64,000 bases of DNA from Algoriphagus oliviformis (GTDB lineage Bacteria > Bacteroidota > Bacteroidia > Cytophagales > Cyclobacteriaceae): assembly GCF_017254915.1 (NCBI RefSeq), contig NZ_JAFKCT010000003.1:372001-436000 (forward strand). The letters run 5' to 3'. Made by a program: the position numbers and the translations under genes. Below the pieces are notes generated by a model, which was not told where the DNA came from, did not search any database, and saw only the letters and a program-made list of their open reading frames with translations. Below, one piece after another: positions 33,601 to 41,017 of this stretch (position 1 is its first letter; each line of letters begins with the position of its first letter).

Positions 33601-33952
33601 TCACGGTGCCGTAGCCAAAGTCCACTACCTCGACCGTCTCCAGCTGGGAGATGTCCAGCTTCAGTTCCACGTCGATCTTGGTCTTTCCTTCCACAGGGAT
33701 CTCCTGGGTGACCATGCCTATCATGGAAAAAACCAGCGTGCCATTGGCGTCGCTGATGGTGAGCGTGTAGGAACCGTCGATGTCGGTCACGGTGCCGACC
33801 GTGGTTCCTTTGAGCAAAACGTATGCACCCGGCAATACTTCGCCCTCTTCGCTACTCACTACCCCAGAGACTTTCAGCTGCTGGGCCTGCACCCAGCCTA
33901 CCGAAATCCCCATCAGGAGCAGGAGGCTCAACATGAGTTTGGTAAAATTCAT
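30683..33952 (-). CDS. SusC/RagA-family TonB-linked outer-membrane transporter
   Basis: A 1089-residue importer of oligosaccharides. It has a signal peptide ([15 protein letters not shown]), a carboxypeptidase-like regulatory domain ([39 protein letters not shown] in parts, residues about 26-105), a plug domain ([69 protein letters not shown]) and a C-terminal beta barrel ending in [15 protein letters not shown]. It is the first gene of susC-susD-lipoprotein-PL1-VOC-PL1 and onward. The upstream control region has two LacI-type operators. Confidence 0.96.
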   Translation of the reverse strand: [1089 protein letters not shown]

Positions 33953-34133
33953 TGCAAATACTTAGGGGTTATAATTGTTTATTGAAATTGGTTTCCGAAG
34001 AAAGTCCGCAGGGGGACAGTGGCCTGTTGGAGTCACGGTGGATTCACACAACCGTATAGGCAGAGGAGGGAAATAGGCATTTGATTTTGGGTTTAATGAG
34101 TATCCATTTCTTGCAAAATGGACATTGATTTAG

Positions 34134-34145
34134 GCAATCGATTGC
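34134..34145. promoter_or_regulatory. LacI-type operator (susC, distal)
   Basis: GCAATCGATTGC, a perfect 12-base palindrome. The surrounding 20-mer TTTAGGCAATCGATTGCATA is identical to the one around 46612-46623 upstream of the DUF4861 gene and kduI. It is likely bound by the LacI-family regulator encoded at 48487. Confidence 0.75.
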
Positions 34146-34298
34146 ATAATAGTTACAACTTGCCAAACGGTCAAGAAATCTTTCGATTATTTGCAAAAAA
34201 ATCACTCCGCACGGTCAATTCAGGGATGACGCGTTTTGAAAACCTACAAACACCACAATATCAAGAGGTCTTTCCGCCGCTTATCAAAAAACTGTTGC

Positions 34299-34310
34299 AC
34301 AATCGATTAC
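34299..34310. promoter_or_regulatory. LacI-type operator (susC, second site)
   Basis: ACAATCGATTAC matches GCAATCGATTGC at 10 of 12 positions. It lies 165 bases centre-to-centre from the first operator, so the pair could support repression by looping. Confidence 0.6.
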
Positions 34311-34328
34311 ACCAAGCCGGTTTAAATC

Positions 34329-36212
34329 TCAAAAAATTGCGTCCAAAAAATGTGCAATCAATTGTTCTGTCGGCTCCATCCACGGATCGTATAGCCAGAA
34401 GGGATGGGGGCTATCTGGAAAGGTATGTACTTGGGAAAACACCCCTGCCTTCTCCAGCTTTTCCAGCAGCTCATCCCGTCCTGCATGGAAGCGGGGATAC
34501 TGGCTGTTGATGAAAAGCATCGGTACCAAAGTCGGATTCTTCAGATAAGAAGGCGACGCTTCGTCCCAGATCTCGGGGACTTGCTCGTAGGACCCGCCCA
34601 GCCACTCGGCAGCGACTTTACCCTCGGCAGACTCGGGATGGTGAAAAGCCAAAACCCCATCCATATTGATGATGGCCTGCACTTGGGAACTGGCGACCAA
34701 ATCACTTTTCCCCTCATGGACTGGAAGATCGGACAGTCCCACCAGCGAAGCCAGCTGTGCTCCGGCAGAACTCCCGGAGATCGCCACCCGGCTGCTGTCC
34801 ACGCCGAAGTCGGCCGCATGGGTTTTGATCCAGCGGATCGCCTCCTTCACGTCCTGCACGGCCGCGGGATATTGCGCCTCCGGCGAAAGCCTGTACTCCA
34901 CCGGTACCGCAACATATCCCAGCTCCGCCAAGCGGATCGCCAGCGAGCGCTGGAGGATTTTGTCCCCTGACCTCCATCCGCCCCCATGTACCAACAGGAC
35001 AACGGGCAGCGGATTTTCAGAAACTTTTGGCTTGAACACGTCCAGCTGCAAGCTTCGGCTTCCGAGGCTTTTGTACACCTGGTTTTCAAACACTTCCAGC
35101 TCTGGCCCAGCACTCAGCAGCACGGGTTTGATCTGGGGAAAGCTCTTCTTGTCCTTCTGGAAAGAAGCTTCCAGATTGAAGGAAGAGTCCCTTTCGTCGC
35201 CAAACCAGCGGTTGCCGTAGAAGTCCGCATCGCGGCCGTGCCCGGAGAGGACGGCTGGCTTTTGATACCGCTCCAAGTCTTTTGGGTCGAGGACATGAGC
35301 CCAGTCCGCCCGGCTCGCGTCCCCCGCTCCGGCACCCCGGCTTTGCAGCTCCGCATAGAAGACCGTCTCCCTCGCCGCCGCTCTCCCCCAGTCATGCCAG
35401 CCTACAGGAAGGATGTGCGCGCCCATCTCCGTATTGACAAACACTGTCCGCGCAAAGTCCCTCCAAGGACGGCCGAGGTACACTTTCGAGACTCCTTCGT
35501 CCGCGGTAAGCTTGCAGTTCATGAAGACGTAGCCATGCTCCGCCCAGGCGGGAGTCGAGGCCGCGGTGATGTAGGAATCGGCCTTGGAATGGATGCGGCA
35601 GTTTTCGAAGAAGGCCGTCGCCGAACCGAAGATAAAATCCGTCGTGCCCTCGATGTAGCAGCTTTTATAAAGCTGCCGTGATCCTTCGCCCGAGGCAAAC
35701 ATGGTATCCTGATTGCCCAAAAATCGGCAGTTTTCGAAGACCAAGCGATCCCCTTCGGCATGGAGTGCCACGGCCTGCCCTACCGGCCCGGCGGTGTTTT
35801 GGATGGTGAGGTTTTTGAAGGTCAGGTCGCTTCCCAGCACTTGCACCGTGTAGGTCTCAAAGGTGCCCATGTTGTCTTTGGCGGCGTAGTCCCCGTAGCT
35901 GATCACCGTGGTCTCGGGACTCTCCCCGAGGAAAGTCACCTGGGTCAACGTACCGTCTATCCTAATTTTCTCCTGATAGACTCCCGCCCTAATATGGACG
36001 GTAATCGGCTTGGGAAGGTAAACTCGGATGGCCTTGACCGCCTCGGAGATCGTGCGAAAATGCCCGCTGCCATCCTGGGCGACGACCAAGTCGTGCTCGA
36101 CTTTCCCTTTCAGTTTTTCGGCATCCAATGCCTCGATGGGCTTTTGTTGCGCAAAAGAGACCGAAGTAGAAAAAGCCAAAAGAATCAGCAAATGGAGGAA
36201 AATGGATTTCAT
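34329..36212 (-). CDS. Pectinesterase (CE8) fused to an alpha/beta-hydrolase esterase
   Basis: A 627-residue two-domain secreted enzyme. ATG 36212 gives a signal peptide (MKSIFLHLLILLAFSTSVSFAQQ). Residues about 35-330 are a CE8 pectin methylesterase: QDGSGHFRTISEAVKAI, GPVGQAVAL, GNQDTMF, YIEGTTDFIFGSATAFFENC with the catalytic Asp, and YLGRPWRDFARTVF with the catalytic Arg. Residues about 370-627 are an alpha/beta-hydrolase: oxyanion motif LLVHGGGWRSGD, nucleophile elbow ISGSSAGAQLA, and a C-terminal FPDSPHPFWLY with the likely His. The second domain may remove acetyl or feruloyl groups. It is the last gene of the cluster that starts at the DUF4861 gene. Confidence 0.92.
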   Translation of the reverse strand: MKSIFLHLLILLAFSTSVSFAQQKPIEALDAEKLKGKVEHDLVVAQDGSGHFRTISEAVKAIRVYLPKPITVHIRAGVYQEKIRIDGTLTQVTFLGESPETTVISYGDYAAKDNMGTFETYTVQVLGSDLTFKNLTIQNTAGPVGQAVALHAEGDRLVFENCRFLGNQDTMFASGEGSRQLYKSCYIEGTTDFIFGSATAFFENCRIHSKADSYITAASTPAWAEHGYVFMNCKLTADEGVSKVYLGRPWRDFARTVFVNTEMGAHILPVGWHDWGRAAARETVFYAELQSRGAGAGDASRADWAHVLDPKDLERYQKPAVLSGHGRDADFYGNRWFGDERDSSFNLEASFQKDKKSFPQIKPVLLSAGPELEVFENQVYKSLGSRSLQLDVFKPKVSENPLPVVLLVHGGGWRSGDKILQRSLAIRLAELGYVAVPVEYRLSPEAQYPAAVQDVKEAIRWIKTHAADFGVDSSRVAISGSSAGAQLASLVGLSDLPVHEGKSDLVASSQVQAIINMDGVLAFHHPESAEGKVAAEWLGGSYEQVPEIWDEASPSYLKNPTLVPMLFINSQYPRFHAGRDELLEKLEKAGVFSQVHTFPDSPHPFWLYDPWMEPTEQLIAHFLDAIF

Positions 36213-36270
36213 AGGTTTTATCAAAATGAAATTAAGACAGCGAGTAAAAGGGTCAGAACACTTTTTGGAA

Positions 36271-36303
36271 CAAATCCCCCTGCCCCCTTTTGAAAAAGGG
36301 GGA
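36271..36303. repeat. Dispersed CCCCC-hairpin repeat, copy 1
   Basis: A C-rich run followed by CCCCCTTTTGAAAAAGGGGG, which can fold into a hairpin. A close copy lies at 43703-43742. Both copies are 55-95 bases upstream of a CE8 pectinesterase gene on the minus strand. Confidence 0.75.
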
Positions 36304-36399
36304 GTCGGCCCCAACATCCGCTTTAGCGTTCTCCCACCTTCCAGCGCACGTGCGCCCAATCAAACTCAACTAAACGAATCACAAGATTTTTACCGCACA

Positions 36400-36435
36400 G
36401 CTGCGGACTGTCGACTGTGGACTGTTGACTATTCC
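36400..36435. repeat. Hexamer/heptamer array across the stop codon of the first CE12 gene
   Basis: Degenerate units of GGACTGT / TCGACTGT / TTGACT. The TAG stop of the CE12 gene (36431-36429) lies inside this array, which has the same starting sequence (GCTGCGGACTGT) as the array after the second CE12 gene. Confidence 0.75.
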
Positions 36436-37226
36436 AGCCCCCTCATTCCCTCCAGCACCAGCTTGGCGACTTCCCTGGCCCCCTCGGTGACAAAGTGCGT
36501 GTTGTCCTCCTTGCCCTCGGGATAGTTGGGATACTGCCCAGGCTCCAAGTTCATAAAGTAGTTTTTGGCGGAAAACTCCTCTCCTTTCTCCTGAAAGAGC
36601 GCCATCGAGCTCATGGTGAGGTCTATCATGCGGACTTCAAGCTCCTCGGAAACCTCCACCGCAGCCGTGTAGTAGTCCCCATGGGCATTTTCCAGCTTGC
36701 CGTCTTTCCAGGGGAAATTTCGGGATACCGGCGTGACCACGATGGGAATCGCGCCTTTTTCCCGGCTTTGGCTCACATAGAGCCGGATGAACTCCTTGTA
36801 CGCGGCCGGTGTCACATAGCGCAGGGGGCGCTCCAGCGTGGCATCGTTGTGCCCAAACTGGATCATCACCAGATCCCCAGGCCGCAGGTCTTGGTACACT
36901 TTGGCCCATCTTCCTTCCTCGAAAAAGGATCGCGTGCTCCTACCGCCTATGGCGCGGTTGTCCACCAAGACGGAATCCGTGTGGATCAACCTCCCGAGCG
37001 AAGCGATGGTCTCGGTATCAAACAGCTCCTGAAAAAACTGTCCCCAGCCCGAAAGCGGGTACATGGAGGTCAGGTAATCCTCCCGGTACTTGTCATAGTC
37101 CATCATCGTAGAGTCGCCGATGAGGTAGATTTTGGTGACATTTTCCCGCAGGGCAAAAGACATCAGCCCTGTCGCCAGCAGCAACACGGCAGCAAAAGTC
37201 AGGAGGTTTTTCAGGGTAATTTTCAT
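36429..37226 (-). CDS. Rhamnogalacturonan acetylesterase-like SGNH hydrolase (CE12), copy 1
   Basis: A 265-residue secreted esterase predicted to remove acetyl groups from rhamnogalacturonan or pectin. ATG 37226 (MKITLKNLLTFAAVLLLATGLMSFA) gives a signal peptide or N-terminal anchor. SGNH blocks appear in order: IYLIGDSTMMDY (Ser), DNRAIGGRSTRSF (Gly), VMIQFGHNDATL (Asn), and EDNTHFVTEGA (Asp-x-x-His). It is very similar to the next gene, including the sequence after the stop codon, so a tandem duplication is likely. A close pair such as this often differs in substrate position or acyl group. Confidence 0.9.
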   Translation of the reverse strand: MKITLKNLLTFAAVLLLATGLMSFALRENVTKIYLIGDSTMMDYDKYREDYLTSMYPLSGWGQFFQELFDTETIASLGRLIHTDSVLVDNRAIGGRSTRSFFEEGRWAKVYQDLRPGDLVMIQFGHNDATLERPLRYVTPAAYKEFIRLYVSQSREKGAIPIVVTPVSRNFPWKDGKLENAHGDYYTAAVEVSEELEVRMIDLTMSSMALFQEKGEEFSAKNYFMNLEPGQYPNYPEGKEDNTHFVTEGAREVAKLVLEGMRGLE

Positions 37227-37266
37227 CGCTATCAATTTATAGAAAGTTCGCAAGCGAGCTGGATTT

Positions 37267-37327
37267 CAGCTTCGACAAAACTCTCGGACTGAGCGTCGGC
37301 CGGTGAGCCTGTCGAACCAAGCCGAAG
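37267..37327. repeat. Dispersed palindromic repeat (TTCGACA ... TGTCGAA)
   Basis: The arms TTCGACA and TGTCGAA bracket about 36 bases, including GGACTGAGCGTCGG and GGTGAGCC. It belongs to the CTTCGAC / GAGCGxxGTCGAAG type of intergenic repeat also seen near 63845-63911. Confidence 0.6.
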
Positions 37328-37390
37328 CATCCGGCCCACAACTAACACCATCAATTTCGCTACAACAAATTACAATACATCCACGTCACT

Positions 37391-37427
37391 GCTGCGGACT
37401 GTTGACTGTTGACTGTCGACTAGGCTA
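37391..37427. repeat. Hexamer/heptamer array at the stop codon of the second CE12 gene
   Basis: GCTGCGGACTGT followed by GTTGACT and GTCGACT units, reaching the TAG stop (37427-37425). It parallels the array at 36400-36435. Confidence 0.75.
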
Positions 37428-38225
37428 TTCCAACTCCATCATCCCCTCCAGCACCAGCTCTGCCACGGCCTTGGCTCCCTCGGGCAGGAAATGAGTGTTG
37501 TCCTTGCTCCCTTCGGGATAGTTGGGATAGACTCCCGGCTCGAAATTCATGAAATAGTGCGCCGTGACGTAGTCTTGGCCCTTCGCCGTGAAGGCATCCA
37601 TGGAGCGCTGGGTGAGGTCGATCAGCTGCACGTCCAGCTCCGCCGCCACTTCCACCGCCGCCGTATAATATTCCCCATGCACATTTTCCAGCTTGCCGTC
37701 CTTCCAGGGATAGTTGCGGTTCACCGGTGTGAGCACGATGGGAATGCCGCCCTTCTCGCGGGTTTGGGTCACAAAAAGCCGGATGTATTCCTTGTATCCC
37801 TCGGTCGCCACATAGCGCTCGGTCTTCTCCTTGGCGGCATCGTTGTGACCAAACTGCATCAACACCAGATCACCCGGCTGAAGCTCGCGGTAGACGGCAG
37901 ACCATCTCCCTTCTTCGAAAAACGTCCGCGTGCTGCGTCCACCCCTCGCCCGATCATCCACGAAAACCGAGTCGGTCTGGATGAGATGCCCCAGCGAGGC
38001 AATGGATTTTTCGTCAAAAAGCTCCTGAAACACCTGCCCCCAACCCATCACCGGATAGCGCTTGTTCATATAGTCCTCGCCTTCGTACTTGGAGTAGTCC
38101 GCCATCGTCGAGTCGCCGACGAGGTAGATTTTCGTGACTTTTTCCCGCAGGGCAAAAGACATCAGCCCCGCGCTGAGCAGGGCGAAAACCAAAAGTGAAA
38201 GAAAGGTATTTCGGGATAGTTTCAT
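37425..38225 (-). CDS. Rhamnogalacturonan acetylesterase-like SGNH hydrolase (CE12), copy 2
   Basis: A 266-residue paralogue of the neighbouring CE12 enzyme. It has a signal peptide (NTFLSLLVFALLSAGLMSFA) and the same SGNH blocks: IYLVGDSTMADY, DDRARGGRSTRTF, VLMQFGHNDAAK and KDNTHFLPEGA. It shares the extended segment NRNYPWKDGKLENVHGEYY with copy 1. It is part of the same minus-strand esterase run; the spacing to copy 1 (198 bases) is filled by repeats. Confidence 0.9.
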   Translation of the reverse strand: MKLSRNTFLSLLVFALLSAGLMSFALREKVTKIYLVGDSTMADYSKYEGEDYMNKRYPVMGWGQVFQELFDEKSIASLGHLIQTDSVFVDDRARGGRSTRTFFEEGRWSAVYRELQPGDLVLMQFGHNDAAKEKTERYVATEGYKEYIRLFVTQTREKGGIPIVLTPVNRNYPWKDGKLENVHGEYYTAAVEVAAELDVQLIDLTQRSMDAFTAKGQDYVTAHYFMNFEPGVYPNYPEGSKDNTHFLPEGAKAVAELVLEGMMELE

Positions 38226-38319
38226 GGCCCTGGTAACTAGTGTTATGTTTAGTGTTATTTGTCGTATGAAAAGGGTCTCGATATGCGCTACTCTCGTAGC
38301 TCCAGTGCTCGACCTGACA

Positions 38320-39066
38320 CTAGGGTTTGAGAAAAGGAATCAGCTCCGGCAGCTCGCGGCGGAGCTCCTCCACGGCCAAGTCGGCGACTTTGAAAGCGCC
38401 AGTCGGGCTCAGGTGCGTGTTGTCCTCGACACCTTTGGGAAACTTGTCGTAGTCTCCCGGCTTGAAGTGGAGAAAGAGCTCCTTGGACTTTTCCACCCCA
38501 AACTGCTCGATCACTTCCACGGTCTTGGCATGAAGGTCAAAAAGCGGCACCTCCAGCTGTGCGGCCACTTCCCGCACGACCTCGGAGTAGCGCCCATGCG
38601 TGTCGGTCAAGACTCCGTTTTCGTCAAAACTCCTCCGGGAAATCGGCGTGGCCAAGACGGGCTTGCCACCCTTGGCGCGCACCTCTTGCACAAAGCGCGT
38701 GAGGTTGTCCCGATAAGTGGAGTCGGCAAAGGCATAGCGGTCTTCGGAGTTGATCTTTTGGTCATTGTGCCCAAACTCAATGATGACGTAGTCACCGGCC
38801 TTCAGGCGATCCATCACTGTGTCCCAGCGACCTTCGGCGCGGAAACTCTTGGTGCTGCGCCCGTTCATCGCGTGGTTTTCGAAGCGGATACCTTCCGAGA
38901 AATAGAGCGGAAACACCTGCCCCCAGCCTTTCTCGGGATTGCTGCCCGTGTAGGGCTTGTCGGCCATGGTGGAGTCGCCAACAAGGAAAACGGTAATCTC
39001 CTCGCCCGTAGACTTCCAAAACAGCAGCATCGCAGATGCCAGCAAACTCAGCAAAAAGACCTTCAT
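38320..39066 (-). CDS. Rhamnogalacturonan acetylesterase-like SGNH hydrolase (CE12), copy 3
   Basis: A 248-residue, more divergent CE12-type esterase. It has a short hydrophobic N terminus (FLLSLLASAMLLFW). The SGNH blocks are VFLVGDSTMADK, ENHAMNGRSTKSF, VIIEFGHNDQKI and EDNTHLSPTGA. It lies one base after the GH28 gene, so the two are almost certainly co-translated. The deacetylated product would be a better substrate for the neighbouring GH28 and lyases (inference from known pectin pathways). Confidence 0.88.
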   Translation of the reverse strand: MKVFLLSLLASAMLLFWKSTGEEITVFLVGDSTMADKPYTGSNPEKGWGQVFPLYFSEGIRFENHAMNGRSTKSFRAEGRWDTVMDRLKAGDYVIIEFGHNDQKINSEDRYAFADSTYRDNLTRFVQEVRAKGGKPVLATPISRRSFDENGVLTDTHGRYSEVVREVAAQLEVPLFDLHAKTVEVIEQFGVEKSKELFLHFKPGDYDKFPKGVEDNTHLSPTGAFKVADLAVEELRRELPELIPFLKP

Positions 39067-39067
39067 T

Positions 39068-40735
39068 TTATTTCAGTTTTACCTCGCTGTCGAGACCTTT
39101 TGCGATGGAAACCTTCGCCGGATCGGCATAGTCCTTCTTGTCCAGCTGCACATTGGCGGACTTGCCGAGTACTTTCACCGCAGGATTTTCATTTTCCCCA
39201 AAAGCAAATTTCTCCACGCTCACATTCTGGCTGTTGTAGATCGTGAGCGGGGTATCTTCGGAAATGACGGTCACGTTGATCAGCTTCAAACCGTCCGCAT
39301 CGATGGCGGTGATGCCTTTTTTGGCTTGGAGGACGGCATTTTCCAGCACCACATTTTCCAGCTTCATCTCCGGCAAGCCCATAAAGGAAGCGGAAATCTC
39401 GGAATCGGTCACGGTGATGTTTTTCATCCAGATGTTGCGGAAAATCGGGGTCTCCTCCGTCACCGGCACCAGGTTTTCCTGGCGGGCTTCGTCTTCTGCG
39501 CTTTGGTCTTCCTCGATCACGGGGCTGTTGCCGGTGTAGAACATGTTGAATCCGATAGCTTCGGTCGGGATGTTGATCATGTCGATGTCGGAGATCCAGA
39601 TGTTTTCGACGATGCCGCCGCGACCGCGGGTGCTTTTGAAGCGCAGGCCGATGTCGGTACCGATGAAGGTACAGGCCGACACGTGCATGTTGCGCACGCC
39701 GCTGGACATCTCGCTACCGACAGTCACGCCGCCGTGGCCATGATAGACCACGTTGTTTTTGATGATCACGTTTTCGGTCGGGATGGCGCGGTCGCGTCCG
39801 TCTTTGTCCTTGCCGGACTTGATGCAGATCGCGTCGTCGCCCACGTCAAAAGTATTGTTGTAGATCAGCGCGTTTTTGCAGGACTCCAGGTCGAGGCCGT
39901 CGCCGTTTTGGGAATACCATGGGTTTCTCACATTCAGGTTGCGGATGATCACGTCCTCGGACATCAGCGGGTGGATGTTCCAGGCGGGGGAATTTTGGAA
40001 AGTCGGCCCATCGAGCAGGACTCTTTTGCTCTCGCGGATGCTCACCATCACGGGACGAAGGAAGTCTTTCATCTTTTCCAGCTGTGCGCGGTCTTTGGTA
40101 TCGGGCACATTGAAGGAGGAGCTGGCCTTGTAGCCGTCCAGGAAAGACTGGGACGGGTACCAGTTGGAACCCTCGACGATGCCGCCGGACTTGACGAGCT
40201 TTTTCCACTGATCTTCGGTCATCTTGCCTTTTTTCACCGAACGCCAGGCGTCGCCGCTGCCGTCGATGGTGCCCTTGCCGGTGATGGCGATGTTTTCGAC
40301 TTGGTAGGCATTGATGGGAGACTGGCAACGAATGGTATTCAAGCCCTCGAAGCTGGTCTCGACTAGCGGGTATTCGTCTTTGTCCCGGGAAAAAATGATC
40401 AGCGAGCCGTCCTCCAGGTGCAGGTTGACGTTGCTGAGCAAAGTGATGGGTCCGGTGAGCCAAATACCTCGCGGCACGATGACTTTTCCTCCACCTTTTT
40501 GGTTGACCTCCTCGATAGCGGCCTTGAAAGCCGCGGTGCTTTTGGTCAGTCCGTCCCCGACAGCGCCGTAGTCGGCGATGCTTTTGGAGAAATCGGGAAA
40601 GCTGGTCTCCTTGACCTTGGGCATGTCAAACTCGATGCCTTCATACACCTGCTCCAGGCTCAGCTGCGCAAAAGCCGGTACGGTCATCACCGCCAGCAGC
40701 AGCGCAAAAACCATTTTCAAATTGTGTAGTCTCAT
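39068..40735 (-). CDS. Polygalacturonase-type glycoside hydrolase family 28
   Basis: A 555-residue secreted right-handed beta-helix enzyme that hydrolyses galacturonan or rhamnogalacturonan. It has a signal peptide ending at PAFAQ. The start of the domain, SIADYGAVGDGLTKSTAAFKAAIEEV, is typical. The catalytic signature is seen as WYSQNGDGLDLESC (N-x-D), FDVGDDAICIKSG (DD), HGHGGVTVGSEMS (G-H-G) and IGLRFKSTRGRGG (R-x-K). The domain architecture resembles bacterial exo-acting GH28 enzymes. It is followed one base later by a CE12 gene. Confidence 0.93.
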   Translation of the reverse strand: MRLHNLKMVFALLLAVMTVPAFAQLSLEQVYEGIEFDMPKVKETSFPDFSKSIADYGAVGDGLTKSTAAFKAAIEEVNQKGGGKVIVPRGIWLTGPITLLSNVNLHLEDGSLIIFSRDKDEYPLVETSFEGLNTIRCQSPINAYQVENIAITGKGTIDGSGDAWRSVKKGKMTEDQWKKLVKSGGIVEGSNWYPSQSFLDGYKASSSFNVPDTKDRAQLEKMKDFLRPVMVSIRESKRVLLDGPTFQNSPAWNIHPLMSEDVIIRNLNVRNPWYSQNGDGLDLESCKNALIYNNTFDVGDDAICIKSGKDKDGRDRAIPTENVIIKNNVVYHGHGGVTVGSEMSSGVRNMHVSACTFIGTDIGLRFKSTRGRGGIVENIWISDIDMINIPTEAIGFNMFYTGNSPVIEEDQSAEDEARQENLVPVTEETPIFRNIWMKNITVTDSEISASFMGLPEMKLENVVLENAVLQAKKGITAIDADGLKLINVTVISEDTPLTIYNSQNVSVEKFAFGENENPAVKVLGKSANVQLDKKDYADPAKVSIAKGLDSEVKLK

Positions 40736-41017
40736 ATTTTGGGGATGCTTAATTGTGTTGTTTCAATCTAATTTTCCTCTGCCCTATGATTTGTAAAGTT
40801 CACGTTTAAGGGTGGGATGGAAGACCGGAGACGGAAGACCGAAGTCGTATCGGCCGCACGCTTCTTCATTCGTTATTCATCGTTCTGTGTTCGGTATTGA
40901 ATAATGAAACTCGAACATCGAACCTCACCACTTACTTCTCACCACTTACTTTTTGTTTGCATGGCAAAATCCTCTTGGCTCTAGCGTCTTGATACTAGAT
41001 ACTTGATACTTCAAGTC
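40736..41017. other. Intergenic stretch filled with short tandem repeats
   Basis: No gene is seen between the GH43 and GH28 genes. It contains GGAAGACCGGAGAC / GGAAGACCGAAGTC (about 40818-40846), two copies of CACCACTTACTT (about 40926-40950), the 17-mer shared with 18820-18836 (40980-40996), and a GATACTT heptamer run (about 40991-41011) that ends near the GH43 stop codon. Confidence 0.7.

Larger units (their letters stand above)
33953..34328. promoter_or_regulatory. Control region upstream of susC
   Basis: 376 non-coding bases between the CE8 fusion gene and susC, both on the minus strand. It holds two LacI-type palindromes listed separately. I could not find a convincing TTTG / TAnnTTTG promoter. 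No leader ORF or clear hairpin was seen. Confidence 0.6.

Noticed and set aside
34354..34365. GCAATCAATTGT as a third LacI operator near susC
   Set aside because: It lies inside the 3' coding end of the CE8 fusion gene and matches the palindrome less well, so it may be chance.
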